Source: Pyxidicoccus caerfyrddinensis
GTDB lineage: Bacteria > Myxococcota > Myxococcia > Myxococcales > Myxococcaceae
NCBI RefSeq assembly: GCF_010894405.1
Contig: NZ_JAAIYA010000035.1
Span: 35,803-99,802 of the forward strand
Length of the DNA stretch: 64,000 nt
Direction of reading: 5' to 3'
Of this stretch, positions 35,332 to 43,950 are shown in pieces. Both the position numbers and the translations under genes were made by a program. The notes beneath the pieces were generated by a model. It was given only the letters and a program-made list of their open reading frames with translations, made no database searches and was not told the origin of the DNA. Positions within the stretch are counted from its first letter, which is position 1, and every line of letters begins with the position of its first letter.

Positions 35332-35925
35332 ATGCTCATGCTGATTGGAATCATCGTCGTCGTCCTCATCGTCGCGCTGGTGGCTTTCATTCGTACCCGT
35401 CCAGACCGCTTCCGCGTCGAGCGGAGCGCCTTGATTCACGCGCCCGCGGACGTCGTCTTCTCGATGATCAATGACTTCCACCAGTGGGGCCGGTGGTCGC
35501 CCTACGAGAAGCTCGACCCGAACATGACGAAGCGCTTCGAAGGCCCTCCGTCGGGCCCGGGTGCCGTCTACGCGTGGAGCGGGAACAGCAAGGCCGGAGA
35601 GGGACGGATGACCATCCTGGAGAGCAGGCCCGGCGAGCACGTCTCGCTGCGGCTCGAGTTCTTCAAGCCCTTCGCCGCCACGAACCAGGCGACCTTCACG
35701 CTCGTGGCGTCCGAAAAGGAGACCCAGGTCACCTGGAGCATGGAGGGGGAGAACTCCGTGATGGGCAAGGCCATGTCCGCCTTCCTGGACATGGATGCGC
35801 TGCTGGGGAAGGAGTTCGAGGCGGGCCTCGCCAACCTCGACACGGCCGTGCAGGCCGAGAGCGCGAAGCCCGAGTTGGAGGCGCGGGCTCCGTCCCTCCA
35901 GGTCGTGCCCGCCGTGGCTCACTGA
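35332..35925 (+). CDS. SRPBCC (polyketide cyclase/START-like) family protein, membrane anchored
   Basis: The protein has 197 residues, with a GAGGAG site upstream. The first 20 residues are one hydrophobic helix (LIGIIVVVLIVALVAF) that anchors it in the inner membrane. Residues about 25-165 have the SRPBCC pattern: IHAPADVVFSMINDFHQW, then WSPYEKLDPNMTKRFEG, and a C-terminal helix. The fold binds hydrophobic ligands. Its stop lies 19 bp from the convergent monooxygenase stop. No specific ligand can be inferred. Confidence 0.85.
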   Translation: MLMLIGIIVVVLIVALVAFIRTRPDRFRVERSALIHAPADVVFSMINDFHQWGRWSPYEKLDPNMTKRFEGPPSGPGAVYAWSGNSKAGEGRMTILESRPGEHVSLRLEFFKPFAATNQATFTLVASEKETQVTWSMEGENSVMGKAMSAFLDMDALLGKEFEAGLANLDTAVQAESAKPELEARAPSLQVVPAVAH

Positions 35926-35944
35926 GAGTCCGCATCACCGGGGC

Positions 35945-37528
35945 TCAGGTGCGGTCCACGCCCAGGGCGGTGCGCAGCTCCGGCAGCCGCGCCAGCGGCA
36001 CCGCGCCGAAGACGAAGCGGTCCGGGCGCACCACGGCGAGGTCCACGCCGTGGCGGGTGAACCACTCCGCCAGCCTGCCAGTGTGGTCCTCCACGGTGAG
36101 CGAGTCCGTGCTGCTCAAGCCCGCGGGGCCCACGGTGACGGCCGTACCGCCAAGCGCCTCCGCGAGCGCGTGGGCCGCCTCAGTCGCCGGGCCGTTCTTC
36201 CTGCTCAGCACGGCGAACCCGGGGCCCAGCGTGTCGTCGAGCAGTCGCTCTTCGCCGGAGGAGAGCCGCACCCTGGGTTGGGGAAAGTAGCTGCCCTCTG
36301 GCGCCGCGCGTCCGGAGCGGCGGCCTCCGAGCAACCAGCCCTCTTCGATGGACGGCGGTGGCTTGAAACGGAAGCCCTCCACGAAGTGACGCACGCTGGG
36401 GATGCGCTGGAGGCCTCGCAGCACCAAGTCTCGGACCAGGGCGGTGGGCGTGTTTCGCGCCTGGAACACGTAGCCCAGACGCACGGTGGCATCGAGCATG
36501 GTCCTCACGTGTGGGCGGCGCTCCTGGTCGTAGGTGTCCAGGAGGGCTTCGGGGGCGCGCCCGCGAATCACGCGCGCCAGCTTCCACGCGAGGTTGGCGG
36601 CGTCGCGCAGGCCGGAGACGAGGCCCTGGCCCATGAAGGGCGGCATCATGTGGGCCGCGTCTCCCGCGAGGAAGGTGCGGCCCTCTCGCCAGCGGGGCGC
36701 AACGAGGCAGCGGAAGGTGTAGAGCTGGGCGCGCTCGACCTTCACCTTCTCCGGGTCGACGTAGGGGGAAATCAATCGGCGGACGGAGTTGGGCTGGACC
36801 ATCTCCTCTCCGGTCTCACCGGGGCGGAGCCGGAACTCCCAGCGGAACTGGCCGACGGGGCCACGGCCCACGAAGCCGGGGCGCTCCGGGTCGCAGACGA
36901 TGCTGCACTCGGGCGGAGCGGCGTCTTCTGGCACGGTGCCGGAGATGGCAATCCACGGCTCCTCGTAGCTGCGCCCTTCCATGGCGATGCCCAGCAGCCC
37001 GCGCACGGTGCTCCGGCCTCCGTCGCAGCCCACGAGGTAGCGGGCGCGCACGGCGCCGCGTTCACCGCTGGCCAGGTCGCGGGTGCGGACCGTGACTCCG
37101 GCAGGGTCCTGTTCGAGCGTTTCCACCTCCGTGCCGAGACGCAGCTTCGCGTGCTCGAAGCGGGTGAGCCCCTCGCGCAGCGCCTTCTCCAGGAGCGGTT
37201 GGTAGAAGAACCAGATGGGCGTGTAGCCGAAGCCGAAGTCCACCTCGCTCAGGTGGAGCTCCGCGATGGGCTTGTTTCCGACGCTCGTGTACGTCACGCG
37301 CCGGCTCTGCCGCAGGTCTGGCTTCAGCGCGTCGATGAGGCCCGCGGATTGGTAGATGCGCAGGGCCTCGTCATCGCAGGAGAAGGCGCGGGGCTGGCCG
37401 TGCGGTGTGGACTCGCGCTCCAGGACGAGGACCCGCACCCCGTGCAGGCCGAGCAGGTTGGCGGTGAGCACGCCGACCGGACCGCCTCCCGCGATGACTA
37501 CGTCCACTTCGTCGGTGTTCGCCGCCAT
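35945..37528 (-). CDS. FAD-dependent aromatic hydroxylase (MhpA-like, FAD_binding_3)
   Basis: The protein has 527 residues. It has the FAD-binding GGGPVG motif at about residues 14-19, the CDGGRSTVR (DG) motif near 168, and FLAGDAAHMMPPFMGQG (GD motif) near 290. GGAGGAG precedes the ATG. The class hydroxylates phenolic rings using NADPH and O2; 3-(3-hydroxyphenyl)propionate hydroxylase is the closest by architecture, with a C-terminal thioredoxin-like part. A tailoring role for a nearby natural product is also possible, since the biosynthetic cluster begins only 3 kb further on. No other aromatic-degradation gene is near. Confidence 0.87.
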   Translation of the reverse strand: MAANTDEVDVVIAGGGPVGVLTANLLGLHGVRVLVLERESTPHGQPRAFSCDDEALRIYQSAGLIDALKPDLRQSRRVTYTSVGNKPIAELHLSEVDFGFGYTPIWFFYQPLLEKALREGLTRFEHAKLRLGTEVETLEQDPAGVTVRTRDLASGERGAVRARYLVGCDGGRSTVRGLLGIAMEGRSYEEPWIAISGTVPEDAAPPECSIVCDPERPGFVGRGPVGQFRWEFRLRPGETGEEMVQPNSVRRLISPYVDPEKVKVERAQLYTFRCLVAPRWREGRTFLAGDAAHMMPPFMGQGLVSGLRDAANLAWKLARVIRGRAPEALLDTYDQERRPHVRTMLDATVRLGYVFQARNTPTALVRDLVLRGLQRIPSVRHFVEGFRFKPPPSIEEGWLLGGRRSGRAAPEGSYFPQPRVRLSSGEERLLDDTLGPGFAVLSRKNGPATEAAHALAEALGGTAVTVGPAGLSSTDSLTVEDHTGRLAEWFTRHGVDLAVVRPDRFVFGAVPLARLPELRTALGVDRT

Positions 37529-37611
37529 GTCTCCTCCCCCCGGGGTAGCACTTACGCCATCCTATTCCACACATCCTTCTTTGCCTGTCGCCCCAGCATT
37601 CCACTGCCGGG

Positions 37612-38586
37612 ATGGAATCACGAAGTGCGTGGTTGGTGCTCTCCCTGGGCGACGAGCGAGAGTACGCAGGCAATGCCGGCTATGCGGATGAGCTTGACGC
37701 CGTCTATCGCTACGACAGCTTCGTGGCGAATCACAAGCAGGTGGCTAAAGGGGACCTGATGGTCCTCCGCAACAAGGCGCGGGTTCTCGGCATCGCGAAC
37801 ATCGTCCGGCTCGAGTCATCCCAGGGAACCAAGACACTGAGTCGGTGTCCGAAGTGTGAGATTGCGACCATCAAGGAGCGCAAGCAGAAGCGTCCTCGCT
37901 ATCGGTGCAAGGAGAAGCACACGTTCGACAAGCCCAAGGTGACCGAGGAGGAGTGCACCCACTACGCAGCCTGGTTCGATGGGACCTTCAAGCCGTTGAA
38001 GGATGACCTCCCTGTCGCGGCGGTGCGTACTGCATGCCCTCGGTTCAACGGGCAGCTCGCCATGCAGCGCGTGGAGTTCGCTCGCCTGGAGGGGGCCGCC
38101 AGGAGCCTGCGCCGCCTCTCTATGAAGGTCGTAGACGTGAATCCAGGCGGCTTCCCTGTGGCCGCAGATGCTCCAGACGTGCCCTATGCCCCCAACGCGA
38201 ATGACGAACGGGCGCGCATCACCCAGGAAATCCATGCCCGCAGGGGACAGACGGAGTTCCGTCAGGCTCTTCGGAAGCGATTCAAGGACACGTGCGTGGT
38301 CACCCGGTGCCGGTTGCCCGACCTGCTCGAAGCAGCCCACATCGCGCCCTATCGAGGTGCGAAGGACCATCACCCCTCGAATGGGCTGTTGCTGCGTGCA
38401 GACATCCACACGCTCTTCGACCTGGACCTGCTGGGAATCGATCCGGCGACGCTCGAGGTTCACCTCCACCCGAAGGTGAAGGGCATGGGCTACGACGAAT
38501 GGGCAGGCGCCTCACTGGCCTGTAACGCGAAGCTGCTGAGCCGGGAGGCGCTGGCGTCCCGCTGGACGAAGTTCCGCGCCCGTTAG
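37612..38586 (+). CDS. HNH endonuclease with EVE-like N-terminal domain (putative modification-dependent nuclease)
   Basis: The protein has 324 residues. The N-terminal 100 residues (SLGDEREYAGNAGYADELDAV, KGDLMVLRNKARVLGIANI) look like an EVE/PUA-type modified-base sensor, with a Cys cluster at about residues 80-105 (CPKC, and RYRCKEKH) that may bind zinc. The C-terminal part has an HNH nuclease: LEAAHIAPYR, PSNGLLLRADIHTLFDLDL. This architecture is known in type IV restriction enzymes. The gene's base composition and codon use are visibly lower in GC than neighbours, a sign of transfer. It stands alone but is near the nuclease-ATPase operon. The stop overlaps the convergent SDR stop by 4 bp. 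Confidence 0.85.
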   Translation: MESRSAWLVLSLGDEREYAGNAGYADELDAVYRYDSFVANHKQVAKGDLMVLRNKARVLGIANIVRLESSQGTKTLSRCPKCEIATIKERKQKRPRYRCKEKHTFDKPKVTEEECTHYAAWFDGTFKPLKDDLPVAAVRTACPRFNGQLAMQRVEFARLEGAARSLRRLSMKVVDVNPGGFPVAADAPDVPYAPNANDERARITQEIHARRGQTEFRQALRKRFKDTCVVTRCRLPDLLEAAHIAPYRGAKDHHPSNGLLLRADIHTLFDLDLLGIDPATLEVHLHPKVKGMGYDEWAGASLACNAKLLSREALASRWTKFRAR

Positions 38587-39515
38587 CCGCGCGGTACCGG
38601 CGCCGACTCGCGGTACAGGCGCAGGATGTCCGCGACGCTGTACTGGTACTCGAACCCCGTGGCCTCCAAAAACCGCCGGTTGTCCACGACGATGGGGAAG
38701 CGCAGGTGGTCCAGCGCTCCCACGGACAGCTTCGGGAATCCTCCGCGCCCCAGCAGCATCCGCAGCACCGGCGCCGGCAGCGGCACCCCCATGCGCCCCG
38801 TCTCCCGGACAATCACGGACAGCGGAATCGGCGGCGGGCCCGCGACATTGAAGATGCCCCGCAGCTCCTTCTGCAGCGCCAGCATCAGCGCCGCCACCAC
38901 GTCCTCCTCTTGCAGGACGTGGAACAGCGGGTCGTACCCCAGCACCAGCGGCACCCGCCGTCCCTTCAGGAAGGACGCCAGCGTCCCCGTGCCCGGCTGT
39001 CCCAGCGTGTACGGCAGCCGCAATATCGCTGTCGTCACCTTGGGCAGCCGCCACAGCGCCGTCGCCGCGTACAGGTCCGCGGCCACCAGGTCCGCCAGCT
39101 CTGGAATGGACTCCAGCGCCCGCGGCGGCTCGTCATCCGAGTGGTACAGCGGCGAGTCCGGTGCCGCCCCGTAGAACGTGTGCCGCCCCACGAAGAGCAC
39201 GTGCTTCACCCCGTGCGCCGCGCAGTGGTCGAACACCGCCTTCGTGCCGTCCAGGTTGATGCGGCCCCGCTCCGCCCCCGGCACCGTGAACGCCGTCACG
39301 GTGGCCATGTGCACCACCGCCTCCGGACGCCAGCGCCGGAACACGTCCTCCGCCGCCCGCTTGCGCACGTCGCCGCGGAACACCTCGATGCCCAGCTCGC
39401 GCGCCTCTTCCCACGGGCGGATGTCCACCCCCGCCACCTGGTGCCCCGCCTCGTGCAGCCGCAGCGCCAGCTTGCGCGCGATGCCTCCCGCGATGCCCGG
39501 AATCAGCACCCTCAT
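38583..39515 (-). CDS. NAD-dependent epimerase/dehydratase-like SDR
   Basis: The protein has 310 residues with a perfect AAGGAGGT upstream. The extended SDR plan is clear: VLIPGIAGGIARKLA nucleotide-binding loop (GxxGxxA variant), GVDIRPWEE acidic residue for NAD, and FVGRHTFYGA. The usual YxxxK catalytic pair is not found: the equivalent stretch reads YAATAL, with Ala in place of Lys. It may bind NAD(P) without classic catalysis, or act as a regulator such as those of the NmrA group. It is coupled to the acyltransferase gene (ATGA overlap). Confidence 0.83.
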   Translation of the reverse strand: MRVLIPGIAGGIARKLALRLHEAGHQVAGVDIRPWEEARELGIEVFRGDVRKRAAEDVFRRWRPEAVVHMATVTAFTVPGAERGRINLDGTKAVFDHCAAHGVKHVLFVGRHTFYGAAPDSPLYHSDDEPPRALESIPELADLVAADLYAATALWRLPKVTTAILRLPYTLGQPGTGTLASFLKGRRVPLVLGYDPLFHVLQEEDVVAALMLALQKELRGIFNVAGPPPIPLSVIVRETGRMGVPLPAPVLRMLLGRGGFPKLSVGALDHLRFPIVVDNRRFLEATGFEYQYSVADILRLYRESAPVPRG

Positions 39516-40333
39516 GGCAGCAACCTCCTTCCCGACCGCCGGTCGTGACGCTCCGCCCGGCCCCGCTCGATGAGTCCCGCGATGCGCGCCTTCACCTTCG
39601 CCACATACCCCTCGATGACGTGGTCCTCTTCATCCCCCGTGCCCTGGAAGACGAGCGGCTCGCCGTAGTGGATTTCGAGCTGCACCGGCAGGGGCAGCGG
39701 CAACAGGTACGGCGTGATGGGCACGTACGGCACCCCCAGCAGCTTCCCCAGTGCACGCGCGTTGAAGACGGTGGGGATGGCCGCGCCACCCCCCAGGAAG
39801 GCGAAGGGGATGATGGGCGAGCGCGTCTGCAGCGCCAGCCGGATGAAGCCCGTGCCGAAGTCCACCAGCGAGTAGCGCTGGGGGTACAGCTTGGCCGTCC
39901 CGCGCGCGCCCTCCGGGAAGATCATCAGCAGCCGGTCGTCTTCCAGCAGCCGCTTCGCATGCTCGGGCAGCCCGGTGAACTGGCCGGTGCGGCTGGCCCA
40001 CAGCGAGCTGACGGGGAAGTTGTGGAGGAAGCGCTCCACCATGCCCTGCGCCAGCCGCGGCGGGTCCATCTCCAGCATGGTGGAGGTCAGCACCATGGCG
40101 CCGTCCACCGCTACACCGCCGGAGTGGTTGCCCACCAGCATCCCGCGGCCTCGCGCGGGGATGTGCTCGATGCCGAAGCACCGCACCCGGAAGTAGTACC
40201 GATACAGGAGGGCGAACATCTGGAGCGCCTGTCGGACGTGGCGCTTCGAGATGCCGTAGGGGTCCACCCCGAACTCGTTGAACGGCAACTCCAGCCGTTC
40301 CACCCGCGCTTCCAGTGACTCGCTCTGGGACAC
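39512..40333 (-). CDS. lysophospholipid acyltransferase family protein (PlsC-like)
   Basis: The protein has 273 residues from GTG at 40333; upstream in-frame starts are possible and the start is weakly supported. It shows acyltransferase blocks VGNHSGGVAVDG (block I), FPEGARGTAKL (block III) and PIIPFAFLGG (block IV). It probably transfers a fatty acyl group to a lipid hydroxyl at the membrane. The downstream SDR gene overlaps by 4 bp, so the two probably share a lipid-related task. Acyl donor and acceptor are unknown. Confidence 0.83.
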   Translation of the reverse strand: MSQSESLEARVERLELPFNEFGVDPYGISKRHVRQALQMFALLYRYYFRVRCFGIEHIPARGRGMLVGNHSGGVAVDGAMVLTSTMLEMDPPRLAQGMVERFLHNFPVSSLWASRTGQFTGLPEHAKRLLEDDRLLMIFPEGARGTAKLYPQRYSLVDFGTGFIRLALQTRSPIIPFAFLGGGAAIPTVFNARALGKLLGVPYVPITPYLLPLPLPVQLEIHYGEPLVFQGTGDEEDHVIEGYVAKVKARIAGLIERGRAERHDRRSGRRLLP

Positions 40334-40444
40334 GGGGAGGGACCGTAGCACCCCCCGTGCGGGAGCGCCGCATTCCGCCAGCCCGTGTGGTGGGCACCGG
40401 CCAGCCGTTGGGCCATACTGCCCATCCACCCCCACCCCCTCTCA

Positions 40445-41389
40445 ATGACACCCAAGGACGAACTGGCCATCGAGGTGAAGGGCCTGGTCAAGCGCTTCGG
40501 CGACGCCGTGGCCCTGGACGGCATCGACCTCGATGTCCGCCGGGGCGAGTGCCTGGGGCTGCTCGGCCCCAACGGCGCCGGCAAGACGACGACGGTGGAA
40601 ATCCTCCAGGGCCTCCAGGCGCCCACCGCCGGTGAGGTGCGGGTGCTGGGCATGCGCTGGGAGACGCACGCCGCCGCGCTGAGGGCGCGCCTGGGCGTGG
40701 CACTCCAGGAGACGCGGCTGGTGGACGCGCTGACGGTGGAGGAGATGGTGGCGCTGTTCGCGTCCTTCTACCCGCGGCCGCTCGCCGTGGAGCAGGCCAT
40801 CTCCCTGGTGCGGCTGGAGGACAAGCGCCAGGCCCGGACGCTCACCCTGTCCGGGGGACAGAAGCAGCGGCTGGCGCTCGCGCTGGCCCTGGTGGGAGAC
40901 CCGGACATCCTCTTCCTCGACGAGCCCACCACGGGGCTGGACCCGCAGTCGCGCCGGGACTTGTGGGACGTGGTGGCGGGCCTCAAGGCGCGGGGCCGCA
41001 CGGTGCTGCTGACGACGCACTACATGGAAGAGGCCGAGGTGCTCTGCGAGCGGCTCGTCTTCATCGACCGGGGGCGTGTCATCGCCCGCGGCACGCCGGC
41101 GGAGATGATTGCCTCGCTGGGCGCCGGCCACGTCATCGAGCTGGAGGCGCACCCGGCCTCGGTGCTGGAGCGGCTCGCGCGGCTGGAGGCGCTGGTGGGG
41201 CTGAACCAGGAGGGTGCGCGCGCCACGCTGCGCGTCGAGCACCTGCACCGGGCGCTGCCCGAGGTGTTGCGGGAAATCGCGGAGGCCGGCGGCGAGGTGC
41301 TGCACCTGTCCACGCGCCGCCCCACCCTGGACGACGTCTTCCTGGGCCTCACCGGGCACTCGCTGCGCGGGGAAGGGAGGGCGGCATGA
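40445..41389 (+). CDS. ABC transporter ATP-binding protein (ABC-2 exporter)
   Basis: The protein has 314 residues. It has Walker A GPNGAGKTT (about 41-49), LSGGQKQR signature near 136, Walker B LFLDEPTTGLDP and the TTHYMEEAE switch His. A C-terminal 80-residue extension is typical of drug-type ABC-2 ATPases. No Shine-Dalgarno is visible before ATG at 40445, so the transcript may be leaderless. It overlaps the permease gene (ATGA) and begins the biosynthetic cluster. It likely powers self-resistance or export of the cluster product. Confidence 0.93.
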   Translation: MTPKDELAIEVKGLVKRFGDAVALDGIDLDVRRGECLGLLGPNGAGKTTTVEILQGLQAPTAGEVRVLGMRWETHAAALRARLGVALQETRLVDALTVEEMVALFASFYPRPLAVEQAISLVRLEDKRQARTLTLSGGQKQRLALALALVGDPDILFLDEPTTGLDPQSRRDLWDVVAGLKARGRTVLLTTHYMEEAEVLCERLVFIDRGRVIARGTPAEMIASLGAGHVIELEAHPASVLERLARLEALVGLNQEGARATLRVEHLHRALPEVLREIAEAGGEVLHLSTRRPTLDDVFLGLTGHSLRGEGRAA

Positions 41390-42414
41390 GACACCCGCTC
41401 GTCCAACTGCTGCTCATGCGGCTGCGGATGCTGTGGCGCATGCCGGCGGTGCTCTTCTGGTCCTTCGGCTTCCCGCTCATCGCCTCACTGGTGCTGGCGG
41501 CGGCCTTCCAGGACCGGGCGCTGGCGCCGGTGCGCGTGGCCGTGGCCGACGGGACGGGCGCGGAGGCGCTGGTGGCGCGGCTGGAGGGCACCCCCGAGCT
41601 CCAGGTGCAGCGCGCGCCCCCCGAGGAGGCGCGGCGCCGGCTCACCCAGGGGCGGGTGCACCTGGTGCTGCTGCCCGGCGCGGAGCCGGAGCTGCTCGTG
41701 GACCCGGGGCAGCCGGAGGGCCGCTCGGCGCGGCTCCTGGTGCGCGAGGTGCTGGCGCGCGCGCCCGGGGCCCCGTCGCCCGCGCAGCTCCGCGTCACGC
41801 CGGTGTCCGAGCCCGGCAACCGCTACATCGACTTCCTGCTGCCGGGCCTGCTGGGCATGGTGCTGATGTCCACCAGCATCTGGGCCATGGCCAGCTCCGT
41901 GGTGGCGATGCGCGGGGGCAAGCTCCTCAAGCGGCTGGCGGCCACGCCCATGGCGCGCGGCCACTTCGTGGGTGCCTTCCTGCTGGCTCGCGGGCTGTTC
42001 GCCGTGGTGGAGATGACCTTCTTCTGCGCGCTGGCGCGGCTCGTCTTCGGCGTGCCCATGTCCGGCAGCTATGCCGCCGTCGGCGCGGTGGGCCTCCTGG
42101 GGGCCATGAGCTTCAGCGGGCTGGGGCTGCTGCTGGCCAGCCGTGTGGAGACGGAGGACTCCGCCACCGGCCTGTTCAACCTCAGCACCATGCCCATGCT
42201 GTTCCTGTCCGGCGTCTTCTTCCCAGCCCAGAACTTCCCCGGGTGGATGCAGCCCGTCATCCACGCGCTGCCGCTGACGGCCCTCAACGGCTCGCTGCGC
42301 GCCGTCATGCTGGAGGGCGCGGACCTGCTGTCGTTGGGTGCCCCGCTGGCGGTGCTCGCCGCGTGGGCCGCGGGGTGCATGGTGGTGGCCCTGCGCGTGT
42401 TCCGCTGGACGTGA
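41386..42414 (+). CDS. ABC-2 type transporter permease
   Basis: The protein has 342 residues and ABC-2 topology: one N-terminal helix (VLFWSFGFPLIASLVLAAAF), an extracytoplasmic loop of about 120 residues, then five helices from about residue 150. The YIDFLLPGLLGMVLM and LSGVFFPAQNFPGWMQP segments are typical. It pairs with the preceding ATPase (ATGA overlap). The methyltransferase gene starts 20 bp downstream. Confidence 0.92.
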   Translation: MRHPLVQLLLMRLRMLWRMPAVLFWSFGFPLIASLVLAAAFQDRALAPVRVAVADGTGAEALVARLEGTPELQVQRAPPEEARRRLTQGRVHLVLLPGAEPELLVDPGQPEGRSARLLVREVLARAPGAPSPAQLRVTPVSEPGNRYIDFLLPGLLGMVLMSTSIWAMASSVVAMRGGKLLKRLAATPMARGHFVGAFLLARGLFAVVEMTFFCALARLVFGVPMSGSYAAVGAVGLLGAMSFSGLGLLLASRVETEDSATGLFNLSTMPMLFLSGVFFPAQNFPGWMQPVIHALPLTALNGSLRAVMLEGADLLSLGAPLAVLAAWAAGCMVVALRVFRWT

Positions 42415-42434
42415 TTCCCCGTGAGAGGAGCGCC

Positions 42435-43925
42435 GTGTCCGCACCTGACGCCGAAGCCCCCCAGGCCGCCTTCGTCCAGCAGCTCAACTTCTGGGCGCGC
42501 GATGCGAGCAACGAGTCGGCGGCGCTGCTGGCGGCGCCCGCGCTCGGCCTCTTCGAGGCGCTGCCGGATGAGGGCGGCACCCCGGTGCCCCTCGACGCGC
42601 TGGCGGAGCGCACCGGCGGAAGCGTGCGCGGCGTCCGCTCGGTGGTGGAGCCACTGGTGGGCCTGGGCTTCGTGCGCTTCGAGCCGGGCCTGGGCTACAG
42701 CCTGCCTGCGCCCAGTGCCTTCCTGCGCCGGGCGGATGTCCTGGCCCGGCTGCACGAGGCGCGGCGCTGGTGGCATGCCGTGGGGCTGCTGCCCCGGGCC
42801 GTGCGCACCGGCGGCCCGGTGGAGTGGGGCGGCGAGCCGCGCGACGTGCTGGGCTGGCTGCGCGCCGCCTTCGCCCCCGGTGCGCCCGCGCCGGGCCCGG
42901 AGGGCGCGTACCTGGACCGGGCCGTGCGCAACGCCCTGAGGACGCAGGCGCTGGTGACGGCCGCGGAGCTGGGCCTGTTGGAGCGGCTGGTGGTGGGGCC
43001 CGCGCCGCTGGAGGCGCTGGCGGCGGCCACCGGCGCCGTCCCGGAGGCGCTGGCGCTGCTCCTGTCCGTGCTGGAGTCCATGGGGCTCGCGCGGAGCGAG
43101 GCGGGGCGATACGGCCTCAGCGCTCCCGCGGCGCGCGCGCTGGACTCCACCAGCCTGCCGTACTTCCAGCGGGCGCTGCCGGCCACCATGGCCTATTGGG
43201 AGGCCTTCGGGCACGTGGACGAGGCGGTGCGCGAGCAGAAGTTCCGGTTGGACCTGCGCGAGCCGGAGACGGCTCGCCGCATCTACCAGGAGAACGCCTC
43301 GCGCATCTCCGGCATCTTCGCCTCGCACCTGCGGCTGAGCCGGCAGGCGGCGAAGCTGGTGCTGGCCATGCGCCCCCTCGCGGGCGCCGAGGTGCTGGAC
43401 GTGGGCACCGGCTCGGGCGTGTGGGGCGCGGCCTTCGGGCTGGCGGACCCGTCGTGCCGCGTCACCTACCTGGACTCGGAGCACGTGCTGGAGCAGGTGA
43501 AGCCCAACCTGGCGCGGCTGAAGCTGGAGGAGCGCTCGCGGCTGTGGGCCGGCAACTGCCTGGAGGTGGACCCGGGCGAGGCCCGCTACGACGTCATCCT
43601 CCTGCCGCAAATCATCCCCGCCCTGCCTCCGCCGGAGCTGCCGGGCTTCTTCCGGAAGCTGGCGCGCGCGCTGAAGCCCCGGGGGCTGCTGCTCATCTCC
43701 GGGTACCTGCTGACGGAGCGGCGCGACGGCCCGCTGGACGCGCTCTACTTCGCGCTGCGCCGCTACGTCTCCAACGAGGGGGACGTGCTGTCCCTCCCGG
43801 AATACCGCGCCTTGCTGGAGCCCGCGGGGCTCACCGCCTCGCGCGGCTTCGAGCTGCCCATCCAGCAGGTCGTCGTCGCCCACCGCGGCGACGTGCCCTG
43901 GTCGGATGCCGCCTCCACCCCTTGA
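42435..43925 (+). CDS. SAM-dependent methyltransferase 1 (duplicated N-terminal region)
   Basis: The protein has 496 residues from GTG at 42435, with GAGGAG five bases upstream. The first 300 residues hold two similar winged-helix-like units: NFWARDASNESAALLAAPAL and then LVTAAELGLLERLV, each followed by Leu/Ala-rich dimerisation helices. The catalytic Rossmann domain follows: VLDVGTGSGVWG near 319, YLDSEHVLEQV, and DVILLPQIIPAL. This resembles plant-type O-methyltransferases with an added N-terminal copy. It is homologous throughout with the product at 46166-47686. It probably O-methylates the cluster product. Confidence 0.87.
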   Translation: MSAPDAEAPQAAFVQQLNFWARDASNESAALLAAPALGLFEALPDEGGTPVPLDALAERTGGSVRGVRSVVEPLVGLGFVRFEPGLGYSLPAPSAFLRRADVLARLHEARRWWHAVGLLPRAVRTGGPVEWGGEPRDVLGWLRAAFAPGAPAPGPEGAYLDRAVRNALRTQALVTAAELGLLERLVVGPAPLEALAAATGAVPEALALLLSVLESMGLARSEAGRYGLSAPAARALDSTSLPYFQRALPATMAYWEAFGHVDEAVREQKFRLDLREPETARRIYQENASRISGIFASHLRLSRQAAKLVLAMRPLAGAEVLDVGTGSGVWGAAFGLADPSCRVTYLDSEHVLEQVKPNLARLKLEERSRLWAGNCLEVDPGEARYDVILLPQIIPALPPPELPGFFRKLARALKPRGLLLISGYLLTERRDGPLDALYFALRRYVSNEGDVLSLPEYRALLEPAGLTASRGFELPIQQVVVAHRGDVPWSDAASTP

Positions 43926-43950
43926 GTTGTTGAGCCCCTCGGAGAGCCAG

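Noticed and set aside
35161..35474. ORFs around the start of the SRPBCC gene
   Set aside because: They are Arg/Pro-rich, have no ribosome site and lie over the AT-rich dyad region.
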